Of a DNA stretch of 41,639 nucleotides, positions 16,140-24,356 are shown piece after piece. This DNA is from an uncultured Gammaproteobacteria bacterium (GTDB lineage: Bacteria; Pseudomonadota; Gammaproteobacteria; Steroidobacterales; Rariloculaceae). Numbering within the stretch: the first letter of the stretch is position 1; each line of letters starts with the position of its first letter. Under the pieces are notes generated by a model, which saw nothing but the letters and a program-made list of their open reading frames with translations, had not been told where the DNA came from and did no database searches. Location of the stretch: assembly GCA_913041665.1 (NCBI GenBank), contig CAJWKT010000006.1:1-41639 (forward strand). Direction: 5' to 3'. The translations under genes and the position numbers were made by a program.

Positions 16140-17600
16140 TTATTGCGCCATGAGAGCTTCAATCTCATCTGCGGTTCGTGCTAAATTTTTTGACAGATTC
16201 TCATAACCGTCTTCAGTGATGAGGATCATGTCCTCAATCATCATGCCGGTACCAAGCTCAGGAATATAGAGTTTCGGTTCTATGGTAATCACCATGCCCG
16301 GTTCAATAGATGTGTCAGGGTCAGTGATGGTCCGCGCTACAACTAGATCGACGTGATGACCCAGGCCACGAGCGGGAACAGGTGCTGGGTTGGTCAGGGG
16401 TTCACCTAAAAAATGTGTTGGTGATGGAAAAATACCCCAGACATTTTCCACCCCCATCGCGTCAATATCCTCATATTTCTGCAGGCCATATTTCTTAAAC
16501 ACCCCCGCTGATGCTTTAACGAGATCGATGTATTTTGCTCCGGGCTTGATACTCGCAAGTGCCGCTTCCTCCGCTTCGACAACGATGTCGTAGTACTTCC
16601 GTTGTTCCGGAGTGAACTTCCCCGAGATCGGGAACGTCCGACATACATCTGACGCGTACATATCGACCTCAGCAACTCCATAGTCAACATAAGCAAGTTC
16701 TCCAGCCTGCATAATATGATCGACATTATTGTAGTTTTCATAACTAAGTGCGTACATGCGCAGGGAATCTGGTCCAACTGCAAACATCGGCGGGTGTGAA
16801 ACATGCGGCGCGCCTTCGCGCTTCCATATATGCTGCATTAAACCGACAAGCTCCAGTGCATTTTTTCCCGGCTCAATTGCCCTGCCTGCGGCTGCAAGAC
16901 TCATGGTACTGATTTCAACGGCTCTTCGAATTAGTGCGATTTCATGCTCGTCCTTTATGTCACGCATCCTATTTACGAGCGGTGTTGCGTCCTTCATTGT
17001 CGCTCCCGGAAAGATGGCAGCCAAATCAGATTCGAGTTGCTGACTGAAGGAAGTTGCCGGAGATAACCCAGGTGGCGCGTAATACTCTTCTGAGTCACTC
17101 ATGAAATAGATAGTTTTTTTCTCGCTAACGATTTCCAGCACCCGATCTTTGAAATCATCAACAAGATAGGTTTCTGCTATGCCGGTAGCGGTTTGGGCTT
17201 CATCTCCGGGATACAAACGGCGTATAGGTTGGTTCCAGGTGGCGGCGCGAAATCGCAGGTCTTTCTGGGGGAAATTTGAGACCGCAAATTGAAAATGCTC
17301 AGGTAAAAATAAAACCTCGCGCAATCCGTTTTCTTCTGGAACAACCACCAGGATCGCATAGGGAGACTCCACCCCTGTCAGGTACCAGAAATTTGGGTTC
17401 TGCTTTAATATATGTTCCGGCTGTATCATATATTTTCCAGGAACTATAAGTGCAGCATTACCGATCTGTTCCATCAAGAGCATACGTCTCGCCGCATAGA
17501 CTTCAGGTGCGAATGCGATATCGCTCTGGGCTAACAGATTTGTTACCCAAACATTTGTTAGTAACAAAGTAATGGCAAATCTTAAAAATTGTTCTGTCAT
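16140..17600 (-). CDS. Exported M24 metallopeptidase (aminopeptidase P type)
   Basis: The 486 residues carry a Sec signal peptide ending NLLAQ (about residue 25). An N-terminal aminopeptidase-P domain is followed by the pita-bread catalytic domain. Dinuclear metal ligands are visible: Asp306 in YVDYG, Asp318 in ASDVCR, His415 in GHHVDL, Glu441 in TIEP and Glu456 in MIED. Family enzymes remove N-terminal residues before proline; creatinase-like members have other substrates. Most aminopeptidase P proteins are cytoplasmic, so the clear signal peptide is notable. GAGGAG precedes the start. The next gene upstream is a broken formamidase. Confidence 0.9.
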   Translation of the reverse strand: MTEQFLRFAITLLLTNVWVTNLLAQSDIAFAPEVYAARRMLLMEQIGNAALIVPGKYMIQPEHILKQNPNFWYLTGVESPYAILVVVPEENGLREVLFLPEHFQFAVSNFPQKDLRFRAATWNQPIRRLYPGDEAQTATGIAETYLVDDFKDRVLEIVSEKKTIYFMSDSEEYYAPPGLSPATSFSQQLESDLAAIFPGATMKDATPLVNRMRDIKDEHEIALIRRAVEISTMSLAAAGRAIEPGKNALELVGLMQHIWKREGAPHVSHPPMFAVGPDSLRMYALSYENYNNVDHIMQAGELAYVDYGVAEVDMYASDVCRTFPISGKFTPEQRKYYDIVVEAEEAALASIKPGAKYIDLVKASAGVFKKYGLQKYEDIDAMGVENVWGIFPSPTHFLGEPLTNPAPVPARGLGHHVDLVVARTITDPDTSIEPGMVITIEPKLYIPELGTGMMIEDMILITEDGYENLSKNLARTADEIEALMAQ

Positions 17601-17663
17601 GTCAATTTTCTCCTCAAATTCAGCAACACAGGAAGGCTAAAGCATGGTTCCTGACAAAGAAAT

Positions 17664-18047
17664 TTATTCAACGAAAATGTCGAGGGGTACAATTGCCGTC
17701 ACATTGATATGCCCTGCATCAACAAGCTGGCCAATTCTCAGGTCTACGGCGACGCTCGCCAAAAAATAGGCTTGTTCGCGCGTTAGGCCATGATGTTCAA
17801 TCAAATAGTCGAGCATTTCCATGAGTGCATTGCGGGCCACTAGAATTAGGCCATCAGACAAATAAGACAACTCTTTGGCTGCCGGTGATTGGAGGTACCG
17901 CAAATATAACGGTATATCACCGGATGCCTTAAAAGGTAACCCTGTGGTTGCATAAAAGCGTTTAGTCGAAGGGGATAAAACTTCTCCTGCCCCCTTGCAA
18001 TGAAGGCCCCGCCTCATCGACTTAATTACGTTATCACACTCATACAA
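17664..18047 (-). pseudogene. C-terminal remnant of a formamidase/acetamidase
   Basis: The 127 residues match the end of the FmdA/AmdA family: FYATTGL, then a helix with ARNALMEMLDYLIEHHGLTREQAYFLASVAVDLRIGQLVD, broken here as the family's late conserved block. A complete enzyme is about 300-400 residues. The remaining N-terminal part is absent: upstream there is stop-rich DNA for about 100 bases, then an unrelated gene on the opposite strand. The fragment retains an HCKGAGEV segment like the HxxxGDGE region of the family. It is probably a decayed gene cut by the rearrangement that placed the block at 18152-21656 here. Confidence 0.75.
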
Positions 18048-18176
18048 CTCTATCGATCACTCACAACGGACTGCCACTAACTGGCTAACGAACGGCCCAA
18101 TATGGCCAATGGAGGTATCATCCCAATTTAAGGGCTGGCTTTGGCCGCTTAATGCCTACTTCTAGACGCGGTTATC

Positions 18177-18194
18177 AAAAAAAAAGGGGGGGGG
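18177..18194 (+). repeat. A9G9 homopolymer tract before the deiodinase-like gene
   Basis: Nine A bases (18177-18185) are followed by nine G bases (18186-18194), two bases before the ATG at 18197. The G tract supplies the Shine-Dalgarno. Slippage would change its spacing, and would shift frame if the upstream in-frame ATG at 18152 were used. Such tracts are typical contingency loci but also typical sequencing-error sites. Confidence 0.6.
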
Positions 18195-18196
18195 AC

Positions 18197-18868
18197 ATGA
18201 CTAAGGCTTCATTTATACCACTAGCAGGCCACCGCAAGCATTCATCTGATGAGATGAGAAGCCGATCACGAGGCTACAACGAGGAAATGCAGCGCCGCCG
18301 AACCGTCCGGGATTTTTCTGATCAGCCGGTCCACCGGGATATCATCGAAAATTGCCTTAGAGTGGCAGGTAGCGCGCCAAGTGGGGCTAATCTTCAGCCT
18401 TGGCATTTTGTGGTTATTTCAGATCCTGTACTAAAGCAGAAAATTCGCATCGCCGCAGAGGAGGAAGAGCGGGAATTTTATCGGCACCGGGCGCCCGAGG
18501 AATGGCTGCAAGCGCTAGAACCCCTAGGGACCGATGAATGCAAGCCATTTTTAGAACGGGCACCTTATTTGATTGCGGTTTTTGTTCAGAAGTATGCTCT
18601 ATTAGATGATGGGCGGAAGGTGAAACACTACTACCCCACCGAATCTGTTGGTCTGGCTACTGGTATGCTGATCTCGGCGATTCACCATGCAGGTTTAGTG
18701 TCGCTTACCCATACGCCCAGCCCGATGGCTTTTCTGAACGATATTCTGGGTAGACCACGCAAAACGGAGCGCCCATTTTTGTTATTGGTGGTAGGTCACC
18801 CGGATAAGCAAGCGACCGTTCCTGATATCCAGCGTAAGACTTTGAAAGATGTAGCAACCTTTGTCTAA
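18197..18868 (+). CDS. Iodotyrosine-deiodinase-like flavin dehalogenase (nitroreductase fold)
   Basis: With the ATG at 18197, chosen because the A/G tract gives a ribosome site, the protein has 223 residues. RRRTVRDF (33-40) and [10 protein letters not shown] (60-69) are FMN-binding motifs of the nitroreductase family. It aligns without gaps to mammalian iodotyrosine deiodinase through the active-site lid: Glu91, Tyr95 and Lys116 match the E153/Y157/K178 triad that grips the substrate amino acid. [10 protein letters not shown] and QATVPDI in the C-terminus also match. It therefore probably removes halogen reductively from halotyrosine or a related halophenol in the cytoplasm. No membrane anchor is present, unlike the mammalian enzyme. 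An FAD monooxygenase and a decarboxylase gene follow. A longer product from ATG 18152 is possible. Confidence 0.85.
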   Translation: MTKASFIPLAGHRKHSSDEMRSRSRGYNEEMQRRRTVRDFSDQPVHRDIIENCLRVAGSAPSGANLQPWHFVVISDPVLKQKIRIAAEEEEREFYRHRAPEEWLQALEPLGTDECKPFLERAPYLIAVFVQKYALLDDGRKVKHYYPTESVGLATGMLISAIHHAGLVSLTHTPSPMAFLNDILGRPRKTERPFLLLVVGHPDKQATVPDIQRKTLKDVATFV

Positions 18869-18986
18869 CGTACATAGTAGAACGTATTCTCCGATCACTT
18901 GCTCGTTAGTTCTGTAAGAGGTGGCACCGCTGATTTTTTTAGTAAGATACAGACGTGGGCAGCTAGACAGGTCATGAGAGGAACGA

Positions 18987-20606
18987 ATGAAAAAGAAAGA
19001 CGTGCTCATAGTCGGGGCTGGACCGAGTGGTCTGATCCTTGCGAATGAGCTTTTGCGTCGGGGTATTTCCGTCCGGCAAGTGGACAAGAGGGTAACCCCG
19101 TCGGGTTCGACTCGAGCATTTACGATTCATTCGCGTACCATGGAAATGTTTGATCACATGGCCGTTGCGCCGCGCTTGACGGAGTTACGAGAGGTTTGTC
19201 CCGGTAACCGCTTTCACTTCAAGGGCGTGGACTTTAGCGAAGATGAAGTGCCCGCGACGGACTTCCGGCGCCTCAAGAACACGCGTTTCAACTACTACGG
19301 AAAAGTTAATCAGAACGACCTGGAGCAGGCGCTTCGCGATCATCTACTTGCCCAGCATAGCTATGAACCCGAATGGAATGTTGAATGTGCCGGTATCAAC
19401 GAGATCAAGGATAGCGTCGAGGCAACGCTCATTCATCATGGCGATAATGGCCGAGCGGAAACGGCCTCATCATCTTGGCTGATTGGTGCCGATGGCGTGC
19501 ACTCCGTCGTCAGACAAGCACTTGGGGGTACGTTCGAGCATAAAGAGGGCTATCTCACCACCATGTCAATGGCTGATGTCGCCCTGCATGGTTACAAGGG
19601 GGACGATTCTTGGGTTAATTATTACACATCCGATCAAGGCTTCACCCTGCTCACGCATCTACCCGGGGATATGCACCGAATCTATCTCACGGGAGAAATG
19701 CAACGGAAGTTGGAGGAAACTAATGTTAAGGAGGCCTATCAGTGGGCACTCGACTTCTACAACACAGGTGCGATTATCGACGAGGTTTTCTGGTCATCGG
19801 TTTGGCAGATTCATAAGATAATCGGCGAGATTTACGTGAAGGGTAAGGTTATTTTGTGCGGCGACGCAACGCACGTACATTCGCCGGCGGGCGGCCAAGG
19901 CATGAATGCGTGTCTGCAGGACGGGTTCAATCTCGGTTGGAAACTGGCTACTGTGATTAGAGGTGAGGCATCGGAACGAATCCTCGAAACATATGAGAGC
20001 GAGCGTAAACCAATTGCCGAGCAGGTCGCCGAGGGCGCGAACCGGATCCACCAAATCGTGATTAACCATGACATTCCAGTAGAAAAACGTTTCGAGCTAA
20101 CGCAAGACCCTGATTGGCATGACAGTAGCATTTACTGGATATCTGGTCTTGCTCATACGTATCGGGGAAACGTCTATATTCCTGAGGGCGTAACACCGCT
20201 GGAGGGGCCGATAGAGTCGGGTGATCGCGTGCCAGACGCGGTGCTTTGCGATAAGCCACCAAAGCAGCGGTTGCATGATATTCTACGTCATCCGGGGTTT
20301 ACACTTGTTTACCTTCCTGCTAGAGACGTTGATAGGCTTAGCTATGTGAGTCTCGTAGAACGGATCAGGGAGCTTTACAGGGACAGGATAAAATGCATCG
20401 CTATCGGGAATAGTCGCACCGTCGAGGGACTCGGCCCAGAGGCGGCTTGTGTTGATAGGTTGGGCGGTATGGAAGCGAATTTTGGAGTCAGCGATATCGA
20501 TCGCGTGATGGTGATCCGCCCCGATCTCGTAGTAGGTTATCAGTCAAGTCTTGCCGAATCGGAAATGTTGTTCGACTACCTCGCTAGTTGGTTCGGACCA
20601 GCTTAA
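18987..20606 (+). CDS. FAD-dependent aromatic hydroxylase (phenol-hydroxylase type)
   Basis: The 539 residues start at ATG after AGAGGA. FAD-binding motifs are in order: GAGPSG at 10-15, the DG motif GADGVHSVVR near 168-176, and the GD motif CGDATHVHSPAGGQGMN near 291-307. The C-terminal 120 residues resemble the thioredoxin-like dimer domain of phenol 2-monooxygenases and related enzymes. It uses NAD(P)H and oxygen to hydroxylate an aromatic ring in the cytoplasm. It follows the deiodinase-like gene by 118 bases and precedes the resorcylate-decarboxylase-like gene by 66, so a three-gene catabolic unit is likely. Confidence 0.9.
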   Translation: MKKKDVLIVGAGPSGLILANELLRRGISVRQVDKRVTPSGSTRAFTIHSRTMEMFDHMAVAPRLTELREVCPGNRFHFKGVDFSEDEVPATDFRRLKNTRFNYYGKVNQNDLEQALRDHLLAQHSYEPEWNVECAGINEIKDSVEATLIHHGDNGRAETASSSWLIGADGVHSVVRQALGGTFEHKEGYLTTMSMADVALHGYKGDDSWVNYYTSDQGFTLLTHLPGDMHRIYLTGEMQRKLEETNVKEAYQWALDFYNTGAIIDEVFWSSVWQIHKIIGEIYVKGKVILCGDATHVHSPAGGQGMNACLQDGFNLGWKLATVIRGEASERILETYESERKPIAEQVAEGANRIHQIVINHDIPVEKRFELTQDPDWHDSSIYWISGLAHTYRGNVYIPEGVTPLEGPIESGDRVPDAVLCDKPPKQRLHDILRHPGFTLVYLPARDVDRLSYVSLVERIRELYRDRIKCIAIGNSRTVEGLGPEAACVDRLGGMEANFGVSDIDRVMVIRPDLVVGYQSSLAESEMLFDYLASWFGPA

Positions 20607-20672
20607 TCAAAAAAAATCGGGGCAGTCGACACATTTTTTGTTTAGCCTTAGGAAGTAGTGAGGGGAATTACG

Positions 20673-21656
20673 TTGAAAGGAAAAATTGCACTTGAAGAAC
20701 ACGCCGCGATTAAAGAAACACTGGAACAAACAAGGAGTTTTGCGGGCGATTCTGGGCGATGGGATGATCATGCAGAACAGATTCTAGATCTTGGAAATCG
20801 ACGTTTGGAAAATATGGATGCGACTGGCATTGAGTTTGCCATACAGTCGCTTAATGCACCTGGAATTCAGGCGATTCTTGATGAAAAAGAAGCGATCAGG
20901 GTCGCCAAGAAAGGAAATGACACATTAGCTGAAGCTGTTGCCCGCCACCCGAAACGATACGGTGCCTTTGCAGCTCTCCCTATGCAGAGCCCAGACGCAG
21001 CATCACTAGAGTTAACACGCTGCGTGAAGGAATTGGGCTTTAAGGGCGCGATGGTTAACGGCTTTACTCAAAAAGATACAGATGATTCAGCTATCTACTA
21101 CGACATACCGGAATATCGTAGTTTTTGGGCCACCGTTGCTGAACTTGATGTGCCATTTTACCTCCATCCTCGGATGCAAATACCTTCCCGTGCCCAGAAC
21201 TACGAGGGCCACCCCTGGCTAATGAGTGCGCCTTGGGGATTTGCAGTGGAAACGTCCATTCATGCTCTTCGGTTATGTGGTTCAGGCCTGTTCGAGGACT
21301 ATCCCGGTTTGAAAGTTATTATTGGCCATCTAGGTGAATTTATCCCCCATGCTTTGTGGCGAATAGATGCGCGTATGGCCTATTCGCCCCGCGGGTATCG
21401 TGGGGATCGCCCACTAGGTGAGTATTTTTTAAACAATTTTGTGGTGACAACAAGCGGCTTTTTTAATGACCCGGCATTCAAGAATACCCTCGAGGTGTTG
21501 GGCGAAGACCGTGTGTTTTTTAGTGCTGATTATCCATTTGAAAGTATGCAGGATGCGGCAGATTGGTATGACAAGACATCGGTTATTTCCGAAGAGGCGC
21601 GTCTAAAAATCGGCAGAACTAACGCCATCAAGTTGTTTAATCTTGATCTAGACTAA
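20673..21656 (+). CDS. Gamma-resorcylate decarboxylase-like amidohydrolase
   Basis: A TTG start at 20673 is chosen because GAGGGGA lies six bases upstream and because the protein then begins MKGKIALEEH like its relatives; the GTG at 20658 is part of the ribosome site. The 327 residues carry metal ligands Glu8 and His10 in ALEEH, His165 in FYLHPR, and Asp286 in FSADYPFE, plus His219 in GHLGE. This matches the non-oxidative decarboxylases of 2,6-dihydroxybenzoate and salicylate (ACMSD superfamily), where the same residues sit at 8, 10, 164 and 287. It removes or adds CO2 on a hydroxybenzoate. Together with the preceding hydroxylase it fits an aromatic acid pathway. Confidence 0.9.
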   Translation: MKGKIALEEHAAIKETLEQTRSFAGDSGRWDDHAEQILDLGNRRLENMDATGIEFAIQSLNAPGIQAILDEKEAIRVAKKGNDTLAEAVARHPKRYGAFAALPMQSPDAASLELTRCVKELGFKGAMVNGFTQKDTDDSAIYYDIPEYRSFWATVAELDVPFYLHPRMQIPSRAQNYEGHPWLMSAPWGFAVETSIHALRLCGSGLFEDYPGLKVIIGHLGEFIPHALWRIDARMAYSPRGYRGDRPLGEYFLNNFVVTTSGFFNDPAFKNTLEVLGEDRVFFSADYPFESMQDAADWYDKTSVISEEARLKIGRTNAIKLFNLDLD

Positions 21657-21693
21657 ACCACTTAACAGTATCTTTTCCTGATAGCCTAAATTT

Positions 21694-21798
21694 TTGTACA
21701 CGGTAGCTATACGAAAAAATGACTGGAAGAGCGCATTTACTTTATTGGTAGGTGTTCTGGTGATTAGCGTTGTTGGCGCGCAAGGACAGCTATGCTGA
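21694..21798 (+). pseudogene. Possible signal-peptide remnant
   Basis: A TTG-initiated frame of 34 residues contains a basic start, a hydrophobic core (FTLLVGVLVISVVGA) and then GQLC and a TGA stop, exactly like a signal peptide without a mature protein. No ribosome site is visible. It may be the leftover of an exported protein whose body was deleted, or chance. Confidence 0.2.
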
Positions 21799-21809
21799 CT
21801 TAAGTTTCT

Positions 21810-22010
21810 CTAGCGGCGAAATATCCAAAGAATAATCGAGATCACTGCACTTACTATAATCATGGTCGTAACTGGTATATAGACTCTAAATCCAGGCCTT
21901 TCGAGTAAAAAATCACCCGGTAATTTCCCAAACGGGAGTTTGTTGAGCCAGGGCCACATGAATCCAGCGATGACTAAAATTATCCCTATGGTAATAAGCA
22001 GTCTTTGCAT
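21810..22010 (-). CDS. DUF2905 small membrane protein
   Basis: The 66 residues match DUF2905: a first transmembrane helix (LITIGIILVIAGFMW), the conserved segment LPFGKLPGDFLLERPGFRVYIP, and a second helix ending WIFRR. Length is normal for the family, whose function is unknown. It lies alone on the minus strand between plus-strand genes. CGAAG is the only ribosome-site candidate. Confidence 0.9.
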   Translation of the reverse strand: MQRLLITIGIILVIAGFMWPWLNKLPFGKLPGDFLLERPGFRVYIPVTTMIIVSAVISIILWIFRR

Positions 22011-22139
22011 GATCTTCGTTAACTACATTTGTTCATTTATTGTGGGGTCCAATAGTCTAATGCATGACTGAGGTATATCATGAAACAATGCCGCTATGGT
22101 TGCTAGTAGATTGAGGTTCATCTGTGAGGAGGGGAGGGG

Positions 22140-22658
22140 TTGCTAAGATTATTGGTATTGTTTAGGCACATCTTTCGGGGAGGCGCAGTAATTTTAATGT
22201 TGGGTCTTAGTCCGGGGATCTCATTTGCGCACCATTCGATACCAGTGAATTACCTTACTTACCAGGAATCGCCTTTAGTGTTAAGTGGTACCGTGATAGA
22301 TGTTCACGTTCGAAATCCACACTCCACCATTGTTCTTGAAACAGTTGTACAGGGCGAGATGGCCACTGAGTGGCTGATCCACTGGGCTGACGGGAATACC
22401 CTCCGGCGCCGGGGCGCGACACTGGACAAGATCAGGGTTGGGGAGCCACTTACTGTTTATGCAAGAAGGCATAAGCGTGTTCCCAACGTCGCATACTTCA
22501 GAAGCGCATTGCTTCCCGATGGAACACTAATTCCTGGCTGCGCGGGCGGTGTTTACCGGGGAGACGAATATTTTGCGACCTGCGAAAGAGAAGAGGCGCA
22601 CTATGGGGTTCTTCCGACCAGTGTAGGGCATCCTAGGATCGTTCAGGATCAGAGATAG
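22140..22658 (+). CDS. DUF6152 family exported protein (first copy)
   Basis: A TTG start at 22140 follows a purine-rich site (GAGGAGGGGAGGGG). The 172 residues have a signal peptide ending SFA, after which the mature protein begins HHS, the hallmark of DUF6152, followed by LSGTVIDVHVRNPHS and a WLIHW strand. Two cysteine-containing segments (PGCAGG, ATCERE) close the protein. Function is unknown; the N-terminal HHS could bind metal after signal cleavage. A small membrane protein gene follows by 19 bases. The second DUF6152 copy lies at 30920-31324. Confidence 0.85.
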   Translation: MLRLLVLFRHIFRGGAVILMLGLSPGISFAHHSIPVNYLTYQESPLVLSGTVIDVHVRNPHSTIVLETVVQGEMATEWLIHWADGNTLRRRGATLDKIRVGEPLTVYARRHKRVPNVAYFRSALLPDGTLIPGCAGGVYRGDEYFATCEREEAHYGVLPTSVGHPRIVQDQR

Positions 22659-22677
22659 TAGGTTGGATGATAGAGCC

Positions 22678-22857
22678 ATGAAATCTCAGCCCGGCCTAAT
22701 CAAGGCGGTTGGCGGTTTGTTAGTACTTATGGTTTTTTTATTGGTGCCGGTCACGATTTTGGCCCCGTTTGGTCGGCCATGGTCGTCCCTGGTCATTTAT
22801 CTATTTTTTTTCATAACAATTGCCGCCATTTTTTGGTTCAAGCAAAACAAGGCTTAA
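22678..22857 (+). CDS. Small two-helix membrane protein
   Basis: The 59 residues have two hydrophobic helices (AVGGLLVLMVFLLVPVTIL and VIYLFFFITIAAIFWF) separated by a short APFGRP loop. No family was recognised. It starts 19 bases after the DUF6152 gene; an in-frame TTG at 22663 is an alternative start, and neither has a strong ribosome site. Co-transcription with the DUF6152 gene suggests a shared membrane task. Confidence 0.6.
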   Translation: MKSQPGLIKAVGGLLVLMVFLLVPVTILAPFGRPWSSLVIYLFFFITIAAIFWFKQNKA

Positions 22858-22966
22858 ACGGGTGGTAGTTCTAACATTCAGTGGCAGAGTAGGATCTTTA
22901 TTGACCGTTCTTGAGGTTGGGGGCTAGACTGCGGTTAGAAACGAGTACAGACAGAGGTGTTAGATA

Positions 22967-24262
22967 ATGAAAAGTAGTATGAATACTCTAGTTTTGGTGG
23001 CTCTAGTCGCGAGTGCTGCAATGTTAGCGTCGTGCACGATGGATGACGGGGAAGCTCAGACCCAGCCGGGTTATAGTTTTGATCCCACTTGGCCAAAAGA
23101 CCTACCTAACAACTGGAAGATAGGTGGGATAACTGGTCTGGCAGTCGATAGCAACGACAATGTCTGGGCCTACAACCGACCGAATGATCTCACTTCGATC
23201 GAACTCCACGCCGAATTGACGCCGCCGGTTGCGGAATGCTGCGTGCGGCCGCCGTCGATGATTCACTTCGATCGTGAAGGCAACGTCATCGGCTGGTTCG
23301 ATGCTCAGCAAGGACACGGCATGGACGTCGATGACGATGGTTTCGTCTATCTCGGCCAAGACACGGTTCGCAAGTACGATCCGTCTACCGGTGAGGTTGT
23401 TGCAGAAATCGCGCGCACACCGGAGCGAGAGGGCGGTGGACGCGTTGGACTCCCGCCACCGATGACTCGCCAACCAGGCCAGGGCGGAAGGGGACCCGTT
23501 GCAGGTTTCTTGGGGCGGCCGCCTCCGAGCCCTGAAGAAGTCGCGGCAGCGGAAGTTGCCAAGGCTGCTTTCCGGGCGAAGTATCCCCCAGAGACGCCAA
23601 TGATTGTGGGCGGGCTCGAGGAGATTCGGATCGTCGGAACAGACAACGAGATGTACGTTGCCGACAATTACCTCCGCGGACGTGTGCTTGTTTTTGACTT
23701 GGACACCCTTGAGTTCAAACGAGGGTGGGGAGCGTATGGTAAGCCTTTGTCCGAGATCAGCATCGACGACGCCGATCATGCCTATACACCGAACGGCCCG
23801 ATGCCACCTGACTTTGCCGGCCATCTGACGTTGAACGTCTCAAACGACGGCCTCGTCTACGCGGCGGACCGCAATGCGAACCGCATCCACGTCACAACGA
23901 AGGAAGGCGATTTCTTAAAAGAGTTTGTTGTAGCGCCAGGCACGGGCGTTGGCGGTTCAACGGGCGGCGTTGCGTTTTCTTCCGACCCCGAGCAGAAATA
24001 TCTCATTGTCTCGAGCCTGACGAACAACAGGATCTGGTTCCTCAACCGTGACGACGGCAGTATCGTGCACGAAATGGGCCACATGGGTGAAAACGGCGGT
24101 CAGTTTTTCGGTCTGCACATGATTGCCGTGGACTCACAGGGCAATATCTATACTGGTGAGGTATTTGCTGGTGAGCGTGTTCAGCGGTTTGTACCTAATG
24201 ATAGCCCTAGGGGGGAACTTCTTCAGCAATTAGCAGCATTGCCGTTGCAGCAAGCAGAGTAG
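22967..24262 (+). CDS. NHL/six-bladed propeller-like lipoprotein, GC-rich core
   Basis: The 431 residues have a lipobox MLASC (Cys23) and propeller-like blades such as GITGLAVDSNDNVWAYNR, HGMDVDDDGFVYLG and HMIAVDSQGNIYTGEV. A Pro/Gly-rich, low-complexity insert (residues about 143-200) interrupts the propeller, and an ECCVRPPS motif lies near 90. The gene body is much more GC-rich than its flanks (42 of 60 bases at 23401-23460 against 27 of 60 at 22861-22920), while its signal-peptide end is not, which suggests acquisition or replacement of the central part. AGAGG precedes the ATG. It differs from the NHL pair at 2143-5979. Function unknown. Confidence 0.8.
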   Translation: MKSSMNTLVLVALVASAAMLASCTMDDGEAQTQPGYSFDPTWPKDLPNNWKIGGITGLAVDSNDNVWAYNRPNDLTSIELHAELTPPVAECCVRPPSMIHFDREGNVIGWFDAQQGHGMDVDDDGFVYLGQDTVRKYDPSTGEVVAEIARTPEREGGGRVGLPPPMTRQPGQGGRGPVAGFLGRPPPSPEEVAAAEVAKAAFRAKYPPETPMIVGGLEEIRIVGTDNEMYVADNYLRGRVLVFDLDTLEFKRGWGAYGKPLSEISIDDADHAYTPNGPMPPDFAGHLTLNVSNDGLVYAADRNANRIHVTTKEGDFLKEFVVAPGTGVGGSTGGVAFSSDPEQKYLIVSSLTNNRIWFLNRDDGSIVHEMGHMGENGGQFFGLHMIAVDSQGNIYTGEVFAGERVQRFVPNDSPRGELLQQLAALPLQQAE

Positions 24263-24356
24263 TTGTTGATATACAAATGCACGCACTGTTTTGTGCGACA
24301 GTATTTAGTTAGTAAGCGTGTAATTAGATAATCAGGTGGTAGCCGGAGGGGTTGTT

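Noticed and set aside
23102-23824. Long minus-strand frame opposite the propeller lipoprotein
   Set aside because: Shadow frame in GC-rich DNA; the plus strand has signal peptide and repeats.
24282-24297. CGCAC/GTGCG hairpin after the propeller lipoprotein gene as a terminator
   Set aside because: The stem is only five pairs and no T-run follows.
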